NCBI GenBank assembly: GCA_937141405.1
Contig: CAKZQQ010000006.1
Span: 1-64,000 of the forward strand
Source: an uncultured Campylobacterota bacterium
GTDB lineage: Bacteria; Campylobacterota; Campylobacteria; Campylobacterales; Sulfurovaceae
Length of the DNA stretch: 64,000 nucleotides
Direction of reading: 5' to 3'
Of this stretch, positions 9,701 to 15,764 are shown piece after piece. A model generated the notes under the pieces. It was not told where the DNA came from. It searched no databases and saw only the letters and a list, made by a program, of their open reading frames with translations. Position 1 is the first letter of the stretch. Every line of letters starts with the position of its first letter. A program made the translations under genes and the position numbers.

Positions 9701-10955
9701 CAATCTCGGAGCAGATGACACACAAAAAGTGACTGTAATCAACCAAAACCATGCGCCGACAGATTTGGTTACTAATGTAAACAGCATCGATGAGTATGCA
9801 AAAGCGGGAACGGTAGCTGCTACAATGTATGTTATAGACCCTGACTTACCAAATGATAGCCATACATATGCGCTTAGTGGTGCTGATGCTGATAAGTTTG
9901 TAATCGATAATAACGGTACGATAACCGTAAAAAATGACGGTTCACTCCATCTTGGGTGTCAAGCAAACGGCGAAGATCAGATCGTTACGGTTACAGTAAC
10001 GGTAACTGATGCAGGTGGTTTAAGCTATAGCGAAGATGTGGCAATCAATATTACAAATATTATGGAAGCTCCGATTAAATATTGCAACCCTTGTAGCCAC
10101 CAAGATTTGCATATAGTTGGTGCAGATAACAACGACATAATCGTAACAGGTTTTGGCGATGATTTTGTAATGGCGTGCGCGGGAGATGATTGCATCAAAA
10201 CAGGTTGTGGCGATGATACGATCTATGCCGGAGCCGGTAACGATAGGATCTATGCAGGAAGTGGCAATGATACTATCTATACAGGTTTAGGTGCAGATTA
10301 TGTTAGTGCAAGTTGCGGATATGATACGGTAAGTTATGAACACTCCACAAGCGGCGTAACCATAGGACTAGATGGTAGAAAAGGTAGTGGCGGTGATGCC
10401 GAGGGTGATAGACTCTGCAGTGTAGAGCATCTGATAGGAAGCGACTTTGATGATGTTCTAAAAGAAGGTTGTGGTGCTGATTTGATTGAAGGCGGCAAAG
10501 GAAATGATACAATCTATATCGATTGCAGCGATGTGGCGTACGGTGGTCAAGGCAATGATACATTTATCATAGATAGTGCATATACAGACGGCATCCATGG
10601 CGGTGAAGGGTATGATACGATCCAGTTTGGCTCTACAAGTTATTTAGATATGACAAGCTATCATGCGCCTGATGTTTCAAGTGTCGAAATGGTTGATATG
10701 ACAGATGGTGGTTGGTGTCGTGATACGCTTTATCTCGATAAAAATGCGGTAGATAGTATGACCGATAATGATCTTCTTTATGTTCAAGGTGATAGCAAGG
10801 ATAGAGTTGTTCTTGAGGGTGAAGGTAGCTGGTATAACTCAGTCGATTGGACACAGGCCGGTCAAGATACTGTGAATGGAGTAACTTATAATGTATATAC
10901 ATTGGATGGTCAAACTGTAATGGTCGATTCGGATGTTTCTGTAGTCCTTCATTAA
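3705..10955 (+). CDS. Giant RTX adhesin with Ig-like and cadherin-like repeats
   Basis: A 2416-residue probable type I secreted adhesin. An N-terminal head is followed by a tandem-95/cadherin-like segment (about 95-180, with VLDNDNG). About 17 Ig-like modules of roughly 108 residues follow (184 to about 2010), each with TNDTTPTLEGT and VYRDGV signatures. A cadherin-like domain comes next (about 2012-2125, opening NHAPTD). Calcium-binding RTX nonapeptides follow (about 2134-2205, for example GCGDDTIYA GAGNDRIYA), and the C-terminal module contains GVTYNVY. Modules 1-7 recur as an exact second set (residues 184-938 and 1048-1802). The start follows a GGAAAAAA ribosome-binding site, 30 bases after the previous gene. 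Nearly all cysteines are concentrated in the last ~420 residues, which is unusual. Ligand and exporter are unknown. Confidence 0.85.
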   Translation: MATVNYTDVNLDAQNGEAIVTYVSSEPIMYLNLTEDYGGALELVQTSSTTWELRIIDIDGLPSSFEPQIIGRDFSFITVTPSPLTVELTYLNGFEAVADTADTQINEAVTTDVLDNDNGASDATVVSVSVDPTQGTAVINPDGTVTFTPAENFLGDATVTYTIENADGETSSSTLTVTVSDTVAPTQTTTITSIIDDAEFNVGIIADGGVTNDTTPTLEGTISDALDSNEVVAVYRDGVKVGEATVSGTTWTFTDAGLVDGDHAYTARVEDSAGNQGDNSNEYNIVVDTVAPVESTVITTIVDDITPVVGNLSNGDTTNDTTPTLEGTVSVALEAGEEVIILRNGVEIGTATMTDATHWEFADSGLVDGTTYTYTARVEDAAGNRGAISNKYNITIDTSAPTQTVTIDKAVDDVAPYTGDLASGDVTNDSTPELQGHLDASLGTNEVVAIYRDGTYVGDATVNGTTWTFTDGGLANGEDYTYTARVEDAAGNQGTTSNAFDLSIDTGGPSANAAITAINDDVAPVIGAIANNGTTNDTTPTLEGTITGTLDAGDSVVVYRDGVAIGEATVSGTTWSFEDSGLVDGETYVYTVRVEDIAGNPGTTSSTYTISVDTSAPTQDIAIDRAIDNVDPVSGDIPNGGFTNDDTPELQGHIDAALGAGESVVIYRDGVEIGTATMITSTTWSFTDSSLASGSTYEYTAYVKDAAGNISDVSNAIGFTVDTSGVNQTTQILHIHDDVDPVTGAVANNGTTNDTTPTLEGSVNVLLGTGDKVIVYRDGVEIGEATVSGTSWTFEDTLASDGTYAYTALVENAAGTQGSLSQEYTVTLDTTPPSATTTIDSYSDDVGALQGDFGSGTDTDDTTPTLNGTITGALDVGDVVAIYRDGTYLGNATLNGNSWSYTDSGLVNGNDYTYTARVEDAAGNQGATSNAFDIGIDTNGPTVGTTITGVNDDVAPVVGAVANNGYTNDTTPELQGTITSALGLGEVVAVYRDGVKVGEATISGTTWSFTDAGLSDGEDYTYTARVEDSAGNPGGDSNSYTINVDISAPTQTTTITSIIDDAEFNVGIIADGGVTNDTTPTLEGTISDALDSNEVVAVYRDGVKVGEATVSGTTWTFTDAGLVDGDHAYTARVEDSAGNQGDNSNEYNIVVDTVAPVESTVITTIVDDITPVVGNLSNGDTTNDTTPTLEGTVSVALEAGEEVIILRNGVEIGTATMTDATHWEFADSGLVDGTTYTYTARVEDAAGNRGAISNKYNITIDTSAPTQTVTIDKAVDDVAPYTGDLASGDVTNDSTPELQGHLDASLGTNEVVAIYRDGTYVGDATVNGTTWTFTDGGLANGEDYTYTARVEDAAGNQGTTSNAFDLSIDTGGPSANAAITAINDDVAPVIGAIANNGTTNDTTPTLEGTITGTLDAGDSVVVYRDGVAIGEATVSGTTWSFEDSGLVDGETYVYTVRVEDIAGNPGTTSSTYTISVDTSAPTQDIAIDRAIDNVDPVSGDIPNGGFTNDDTPELQGHIDAALGAGESVVIYRDGVEIGTATMITSTTWSFTDSSLASGSTYEYTAYVKDAAGNISDVSNAIGFTVDTSGVNQTTQILHIHDDVDPVTGAVANNGTTNDTTPTLEGSVNVLLGTGDKVIVYRDGVEIGEATVSGTSWTFEDTLASDGTYAYTALVENAAGTQGSLSQEYTVTLDTTPPSATTTIDSYSDDVGALQGDFGSGTDTDDTTPTLNGTITGALDVGDVVAIYRDGTYLGNATLNGNSWSYTDSGLVNGNDYTYTARVEDAAGNQGATSNAFDIGIDTTPPVTNSIDITYITEDTGVSDTDFITYDQTLVIGGTLANALQSDEWVQVSLDGGTTWVDATVSGTTWSYDNTGTTLAEGDYDTQVRIVDVAGNVGATDAQTVTVDTTPPATNSIDITYITEDTGTAGDFITYDQTLVIGGTLANALGANELVQVSLDGGTTWVDATVSGTTWSYDNTGSALSLGEYDVEARIIDIAGNLGADDTQKVTVINQNHAPTDLVTNVNSIDEYAKAGTVAATMYVIDPDLPNDSHTYALSGADADKFVIDNNGTITVKNDGSLHLGCQANGEDQIVTVTVTVTDAGGLSYSEDVAINITNIMEAPIKYCNPCSHQDLHIVGADNNDIIVTGFGDDFVMACAGDDCIKTGCGDDTIYAGAGNDRIYAGSGNDTIYTGLGADYVSASCGYDTVSYEHSTSGVTIGLDGRKGSGGDAEGDRLCSVEHLIGSDFDDVLKEGCGADLIEGGKGNDTIYIDCSDVAYGGQGNDTFIIDSAYTDGIHGGEGYDTIQFGSTSYLDMTSYHAPDVSSVEMVDMTDGGWCRDTLYLDKNAVDSMTDNDLLYVQGDSKDRVVLEGEGSWYNSVDWTQAGQDTVNGVTYNVYTLDGQTVMVDSDVSVVLH
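4254..6517 (+). repeat. Direct repeat copy 1 (seven Ig modules)
   Basis: A block of about 2264 bp within the adhesin gene recurs at 6846-9109, an offset of 2592 bp (864 codons). I saw no mismatch in the stretches compared, synonymous sites included. It encodes seven consecutive Ig-like modules that differ from one another, so the copy is of the block as a whole. One unduplicated module (6518-6845) separates the copies. Confidence 0.9.
6846..9109 (+). repeat. Direct repeat copy 2 (seven Ig modules)
   Basis: Second copy of the 4254-6517 block, in the same frame and orientation. Identity begins at the GCCCCAACCCAAACA junction and ends at TATTGATAC, after which the two copies continue into different modules. 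Identity at the DNA level points to recent duplication or ongoing homogenisation. Confidence 0.9.
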
Positions 10956-10968
10956 ATTTAAAATATAT

Positions 10969-10990
10969 TTAGTCCCTTTTAGGGGACTAA
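10969..10990 (+). terminator. Hairpin after the adhesin gene
   Basis: Arms TTAGTCCC (10969-10976) and GGGACTAA (10983-10990) form an 8-bp stem with a 6-base loop, 13 bases after the adhesin stop codon. No strong T-run follows, so it may be a weak terminator or an mRNA-stabilising hairpin. Confidence 0.5.
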
Positions 10991-11082
10991 GATATCTACT
11001 TATCATTTTATCTATATAAACTCACAAAAATATCACAATTGTTATGTTACAATACTCCATCTTCAAGATTAAAGGATAAAAG

Positions 11083-11403
11083 ATGAAAACAATAATTAAA
11101 ATAGCTATAGCTGCTCTTTTTGGCTTTGCAATGATGACAACAACACTCAGCGCTGATGCTGCTAAAGGTCAAAAGCTCTATAGTAAATATATGAAAGATG
11201 TTTGTGGTTTCAGTGGCGCTAAATTTGCTGCTAGTCATACACAAGATGAGTGGGAAGAGATCAACACTGCCGGTAAATTTGCTGATGAAGTAAAAGTAAT
11301 ATGTCCAGGAATAAGCGACGCTTACAAAGATGCTTGGAGTGGATATCTTTATGATTTCTCTTATGAGTATGCATCTGATTCAGGAAATGTACCAAGCTGC
11401 TAA
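11083..11403 (+). CDS. Small secreted cytochrome-c-like protein without heme motif
   Basis: A 106-residue protein with a clear signal peptide (MKTIIKIAIAALFGFAMM, cleavage likely near SADA). The mature part opens AAKGQKLYSKYMKDVCG and ends with SDSGNVPSC. I recall similar short proteins in Campylobacterota annotated as cytochrome c, but no CxxCH heme-attachment motif is present, so covalent c-type heme is not supported. Three cysteines are spread through the mature protein (in DVCGF, VICPG and the terminal PSC) and could form a disulfide. It is monocistronic, with a hairpin immediately downstream. Function unknown; periplasmic location is likely. Confidence 0.7.
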   Translation: MKTIIKIAIAALFGFAMMTTTLSADAAKGQKLYSKYMKDVCGFSGAKFAASHTQDEWEEINTAGKFADEVKVICPGISDAYKDAWSGYLYDFSYEYASDSGNVPSC

Positions 11404-11408
11404 CATAA

Positions 11409-11434
11409 AAGATAAGGGTGAAAACTCTTATCTT
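11409..11434 (+). terminator. Terminator hairpin
   Basis: AAGATAAG (11409-11416) pairs with CTTATCTT (11427-11434), extendable inward by a G-C and a G-T pair, directly after the stop codon of the small secreted protein gene. Confidence 0.55.
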
Positions 11435-11571
11435 GTCTTATAACAATTATAATAATTTATAAACATTCTCACAAAATAATTTAAATTTTCCTATTTTAAG
11501 TTTTATGTCAGTCTTTCTACCCTAATCTTATAATGAAAACTAATAATAAAAGATAAGTGGGAGAACAAAAT

Positions 11572-13089
11572 ATGAAAAAAATTATAGCTTTGTCATTAGT
11601 CGCGGCAACAGCCATGGCATTTGGTTCAACGGAGAGTGATCTTGCTGCACTTAAAGCAGAGATAGATGCACTCAAAAAAGAGGTTGCAGCGCTTAAAGCA
11701 GGCGGAGGTGATGCAAAGGTCGGTAAAGAGATAACAAAACTCAAAAAGGGTTTGAGCGAAGTTAAATCTATGGCTGCTAATGATAATATAAAGTGGAGTG
11801 TTGACTTTAGAACAGCAGTAGATGGTCTCAACTACAAGATGGCAAGTGGGGCTACAAAGAGCAATGACTCTTTGATGAGCACAAGACTGTGGCTCAATAT
11901 GGCATATGCTCCGGATACTCATAATATCTTTAAGGGGCAACTCTCTTACAATAAAGCATTTGGTGCGGATTTTGGAGGTAACGGAACAGGTGCAATGCCT
12001 CGTGGTTGGGGTATGGATACATTTGATTGGGTTACAAATGAGTCTTTAACCGACAATGGTCTCAAAGTAAGACAAGCCTATTGGCTCTATATGGGAGACA
12101 CGGCATTTGGAGCTGATATGCCTTGGACACTCTCTGTGGGAAGAAGACCTTCAGCAAACGGTTTCTTAGTTAATCTCAGAGATGATGATAAATTTCAATC
12201 GCCACTCGGTCATATCATAAATGTTGAGTTTGACGGTGCAAGTGCGGGAATCAATCTTGGCAAAGTAACGGGAATCCCCGGAATGCACTTTAAGCTCTGT
12301 CTAGGACAAGGATCAACAAATGCTAATCCTATGTTTGCAAGCTCAACAAGCTACACCGATGATGAAAACGATATCGATGATATAAGACTTGCAGGGTTTA
12401 TCTTTACACCATATGATAACGGTCAATATATCGTGAAGACAACAGCGTTTAAATCTTGGGATCTTCCTGGATATGATGCATCACAGATGGGACTCCTTCT
12501 TGATGGTGATCCTGCAACGAATCCAAGTGTGATGAGTCAAGCCGGTGATATGTATGGAGCGGCTATCTCTGTTCTTGTAAATGGGTTTGCAGATTTTGGT
12601 TATCTCTCTGATGTGAAAGTTTTTGGATCAGTTGCTATGAGTAGAACAGCTCCAAAAGCAGGAGAGTATATGCTTGGCATGCCTACGCCTATGGGCACTG
12701 TAGGTGCTGATGCGGGTGAAGCAAAAACAGGATACTCATATTGGTTTGGTGTCAATCTTCCTGTGTTTGAAAAAGGGACACTCGGGGTTGAATATAACCA
12801 CGGCAGTAAATATTGGAGACCGTTTGATTATGGTGAAGATACTATGGTCGGATCTAAACTTGCTGCTAGAGGTGATGCATTGGAAGCATACTATACCCAT
12901 CAGATCACGGATGCTTTGAGTGCACAGCTTCGTTATACATATATAGACTATGACTATACAGGAAGTAATAACTTCTTTGGTGCTGATGGCGTGCCTCTCA
13001 CTATGGAGCAAGCAGTAGCATTTGGTATGGGCGATATGGTTGTTGATAAAGCGCAAGATATAAGATTTTATGTGAGATATAAATTCTAG
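11572..13089 (+). CDS. DUF3373-type outer-membrane porin
   Basis: A 505-residue predicted beta-barrel porin of the type common in sulfur-oxidising Campylobacterota. ATG 11572 is chosen over an in-frame GTG at 11557 because the signal peptide MKKIIALSLVAATAMAFGS begins there. Residues about 22-65 form a coiled coil (repeating LAALKAEIDALKKEVAALK), as in porins tethered to the cell wall. The rest is rich in alternating aromatic and polar strands. The protein ends in VRYKF, a terminal phenylalanine of the kind recognised by the BAM machinery. Substrate unknown. It stands alone between two terminator hairpins. Confidence 0.75.
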   Translation: MKKIIALSLVAATAMAFGSTESDLAALKAEIDALKKEVAALKAGGGDAKVGKEITKLKKGLSEVKSMAANDNIKWSVDFRTAVDGLNYKMASGATKSNDSLMSTRLWLNMAYAPDTHNIFKGQLSYNKAFGADFGGNGTGAMPRGWGMDTFDWVTNESLTDNGLKVRQAYWLYMGDTAFGADMPWTLSVGRRPSANGFLVNLRDDDKFQSPLGHIINVEFDGASAGINLGKVTGIPGMHFKLCLGQGSTNANPMFASSTSYTDDENDIDDIRLAGFIFTPYDNGQYIVKTTAFKSWDLPGYDASQMGLLLDGDPATNPSVMSQAGDMYGAAISVLVNGFADFGYLSDVKVFGSVAMSRTAPKAGEYMLGMPTPMGTVGADAGEAKTGYSYWFGVNLPVFEKGTLGVEYNHGSKYWRPFDYGEDTMVGSKLAARGDALEAYYTHQITDALSAQLRYTYIDYDYTGSNNFFGADGVPLTMEQAVAFGMGDMVVDKAQDIRFYVRYKF

Positions 13090-13094
13090 TTTTT

Positions 13095-13119
13095 CTCTTC
13101 CCATTGCGGGAAGAGTTTT
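13095..13119 (+). terminator. Rho-independent terminator of the porin gene
   Basis: A perfect 8-bp stem, CTCTTCCC (13095-13102) with GGGAAGAG (13108-13115), has an ATTGC loop and is followed by TTTT, five bases after the porin stop codon. Confidence 0.8.
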
Positions 13120-13231
13120 GAGCTTATTTGAGTGTCTATTTTCTAGGTGTTGAAATAAGTTTAGAGCAATAGTGTTGTTGCTATTGCAAGTGTTAATGTG
13201 GTAATTTTTACGAAGGTAGGACCATAATATT

Positions 13232-13444
13232 TGTCATTGCGATGAACGAAGTGAAAAAGAAATCTCTATAACTTTTCTTTTTAGTAAAGAAAAGTAAGAA
13301 AAGAAAATCGTCGTTTCACAATTGTGCGGGCGTTGTTCAACGCTCGTGCTTCGCAGTGCTCGCATTCACAACTGCACAAGAAGTGTGAAAGCGACAGAGA
13401 ACGAACACTGTCATTGCCACGAAACTAAAGCTTCTCGCAATGAG
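13232..13444. repeat. Non-coding repeat with GTCATTGCGA / CTCGCAATGAG ends
   Basis: The gene-free stretch 13120-13468 holds an element whose ends are inverted (GTCATTGCGA at 13233-13242 and CTCGCAATGAG at 13434-13444). Inside is a perfect 10-bp hairpin, ACTTTTCTTT (13271-13280) with AAAGAAAAGT (13286-13295). The termini match those of the element at 22716-22823. It looks like a miniature interspersed repeat without coding capacity. Confidence 0.55.
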
Positions 13445-13468
13445 AGATTTTTAAAGTGGCAAGATGGC

Positions 13469-14512
13469 TTACAACAACCCCATCTCTAGAAGAAGATTTT
13501 TCGTTATCTCCCTATAATACCCTTTTTGAATCGCATCATCCGTAGCCACAGCAGGTCTACCTGCATCAGAAGTCTCTCGTATATCCATCGTTAGAGGTAT
13601 TTTCCCAAGTAGTTTTATATCGTAGGTATCACAAAGATTTTGTGCACCGCCATTGCCAAAGATCGCATACTCTTTTTTGGTATCAGGTGCTATAAAAGTA
13701 CTCATATTTTCAACGATGCCGCCAATCGGTACTTTGATATCTCTGAACATCATGATAGCTCTGCTGACATCGTCACAAGAGACCTGTTGTGGAGTTGTGA
13801 CGATTATGCTACTTGTTATCGGGAGTTCTTGTGCCATAGTGAGTTGTATATCGCCTGTTCCGGGGGGCATATCGATAACCAAGAAATCAAGCTCTCCCCA
13901 ATTCACATCCTCTAAAAACTGGATCAACGCAGATACGGCGACAGAGCTTCTCCAGACGAGTGGTGTATCGCTCCTTGGGGTTGTGAGCCCTACACTCATA
14001 ACTTTGATGCCGTAATTCTCGCTTGGTATCATTTTGTCATCTTCGCCCCATTGAAGTTTCTCTTGCGTGATGCCAAGCATCCTTGGGATGTTGGGTCCAT
14101 AGACATCGGCATCAAGCAAGCCAACGCTAAATCCCATCTGTGCAAGAGAGACGGCAAGATTCACACTCACAGTACTTTTACCTACACCTCCCTTGCCACT
14201 CGTGATGGCTATGATATGTTTTGCATAAGGCGCACGATTGTTTGGAGCTTGCGTGCTTCCATAATTGGTAGAGGTTTGCTTGGATGCTAAAAAGGTTACT
14301 TCAATCTTTTTAAAATCATCTTTGAAGAGCATCCTGATTTGCTCTTCTATGGAGCCAAAGACGCTTTCGTTGTTTGAGATGAGTTCCAAAAACAGAGTTT
14401 CACCTTCGATCTTGATATCTTTGATGAGTCCCAAAGAGACAATATCGCGATCTAACCCTGCGTAGTTGACGTTTTTTAGTTGTTCTTTAACTGTTTCTAT
14501 GTTCATCATCAA
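13469..14512 (-). CDS. mrp: Mrp/ApbC-family Fe-S cluster carrier ATPase
   Basis: A 347-residue P-loop ATPase of the Mrp/NBP35 family, which carries Fe-S clusters to apoproteins in the cytoplasm. The N-terminal ~85 residues are a DUF59/MIP18-like domain. The nucleotide-binding domain has the deviant Walker A GKGGVGKST, LLDADVYGPN, and the Walker B-like FLVIDMPPGTGD. I do not see the C-terminal CxxC found in many homologues. The start codon is uncertain, since two adjacent ATGs read MMMN or MMN. The gene overlaps the upstream small gene by 26 bases, so the two are co-translated. Confidence 0.93.
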   Translation of the reverse strand: MMMNIETVKEQLKNVNYAGLDRDIVSLGLIKDIKIEGETLFLELISNNESVFGSIEEQIRMLFKDDFKKIEVTFLASKQTSTNYGSTQAPNNRAPYAKHIIAITSGKGGVGKSTVSVNLAVSLAQMGFSVGLLDADVYGPNIPRMLGITQEKLQWGEDDKMIPSENYGIKVMSVGLTTPRSDTPLVWRSSVAVSALIQFLEDVNWGELDFLVIDMPPGTGDIQLTMAQELPITSSIIVTTPQQVSCDDVSRAIMMFRDIKVPIGGIVENMSTFIAPDTKKEYAIFGNGGAQNLCDTYDIKLLGKIPLTMDIRETSDAGRPAVATDDAIQKGYYREITKNLLLEMGLL

Positions 14513-14870
14513 CCTTCATCATCTCTCTTTTAAGCAAAAGATTTGTGCTTTTTGCTTTGTGTATCCAAGAGCTAATCACCTCTCTTGCATGCGGGTGTTC
14601 ATCACCTAGTGCTCTATATTTTTTTGCTCTTTTTTCTATCAAGAGCCCAAAATGCTCAAGCAACTCTTTGAGCTTCGCATCTTTTTTTGCATCACCAATC
14701 ACTCTTCGCAAAAGGATATCTCTCTCTTTGAGCGGAAGTTTATAGCCTATCTTTTTGCCTATGGTAACGATATCATAAGAGGAGATATATACCCCACTAT
14801 GGAAAAGTGAAAGGAGTTGTTTCTCTAAGCTTTCATAATCATTTTGTCTATCTGTGTATTTTGGTTTCAT
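14487..14870 (-). CDS. Conserved small cytoplasmic protein, function unknown
   Basis: A 127-residue charged, mostly helical protein without signal peptide or membrane segment, containing KLPLKERDILLRRVIGD and a HPHAREVISSWIHKA stretch. I do not recognise a named domain, though similar short proteins occur in Campylobacterota. It overlaps the start of mrp (26 bases) and the end of the upstream HEAT-like gene (4 bases), forming a three-gene minus-strand operon. A link to Mrp function is inference from position only. Confidence 0.7.
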   Translation of the reverse strand: MKPKYTDRQNDYESLEKQLLSLFHSGVYISSYDIVTIGKKIGYKLPLKERDILLRRVIGDAKKDAKLKELLEHFGLLIEKRAKKYRALGDEHPHAREVISSWIHKAKSTNLLLKREMMKVDDEHRNS

Positions 14871-15433
14871 GGAAGCTCTTTTAGTTTGATTTCAGCTGCT
14901 TTTGCAACATCTTTATCTTCATCATCAAGCATAGATGTAAGAATATCTTTTGAGGCTGATCTGTTCTCGGCGACTCTAAGACGAACCATCTTGTCTCTAT
15001 CATCAGAGAGGACTTTTAAGATTTTCTTCGGAGTATTTGGGTTGCCGGAGAGCCCATCCCTGACGATTTTTTCATCAGAAAATAGCGTGTTGAGTATATG
15101 TGATGGTGTATTTGGGTTTGTTGCAACAAGAGCACGCACAAGGTTGACGGAATCGCCTGCTAAGTACGCAAGGACATCAGGGGGCGTCAAATGATTTTTA
15201 GCAACAGCCCATCTACTTCCCATATCCTCACTTTTGCTAAGATCACATAAAAGCGAGATAAGTGCCTCACTCCTACTTTTTTCTGAATCGTAGACGCTCG
15301 TGCGTCTTGAGGTATTCATGGCAACCATGCCAACAACCTCCATATCTTCTATAAAATTATCAAAAATATCTCGCACTTTTTGGATATCTAAATCAGTATC
15401 GTCCAAAAGCTCTAGAGCCTCATTTTTTGTCAT
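14867..15433 (-). CDS. HEAT/leucine-rich-variant repeat protein
   Basis: A 188-residue, all-helical, acidic repeat protein. From about residue 75 it carries repeats of ~24 residues with the pattern VATNPNTPSHILNTL, SGNPNTPKKILKVLS, AENRSASKDILTSML. This resembles leucine-rich-variant (LRV) or HEAT-like scaffolds used for protein binding. It lacks the N-terminal cysteine cluster of the Azotobacter LRV protein. First gene of the mrp operon. A role as a protein-protein adaptor is family-level inference. Confidence 0.7.
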   Translation of the reverse strand: MTKNEALELLDDTDLDIQKVRDIFDNFIEDMEVVGMVAMNTSRRTSVYDSEKSRSEALISLLCDLSKSEDMGSRWAVAKNHLTPPDVLAYLAGDSVNLVRALVATNPNTPSHILNTLFSDEKIVRDGLSGNPNTPKKILKVLSDDRDKMVRLRVAENRSASKDILTSMLDDEDKDVAKAAEIKLKELP

Positions 15434-15764
15434 AGTACACTCCGACTTTTATAATTAATCTAAATATATCATCTTTATATAATAGTATCTTTAAGCTTAG
15501 AGGGGTTTCTGTTTTTTAACTAAATGTGGGCAAATAATTCACTTCTTTGCATAAGATTGTAAAAAAAACTTTTTTATAAAATATAAAATATTGATGAATA
15601 AAACTTAATAAGTGTAGTTTTGTAATAAATTTATACGAATTTTTAAATATAACTTTTTTTTATTTTTCTTTAAGTAATCAGTTTCTATAATGGAGTGTGT
15701 AAAGCCCATGGTCTAGGCACTTAGACCTATAATATGAGGTTATTATAATTATAAGGAGAAGGTT
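15434..15764. promoter_or_regulatory. Divergent promoter region and leader of the molybdoenzyme operon
   Basis: This 331-bp AT-rich gap separates the mrp operon (minus) from the molybdoenzyme operon (plus). The best plus-strand -10 box is TATAAT at 15686-15691, preceded by long T tracts. Two later TATAAT matches sit at 15728-15733 and 15744-15749. A small inverted repeat, GGTCTA (15710-15715) with TAGACC (15722-15727), lies between the first -10 box and the gene and could be an operator or leader hairpin. The ribosome-binding site AAGGAGA is at 15752-15758. Minus-strand promoter boxes are not obvious. Confidence 0.4.
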
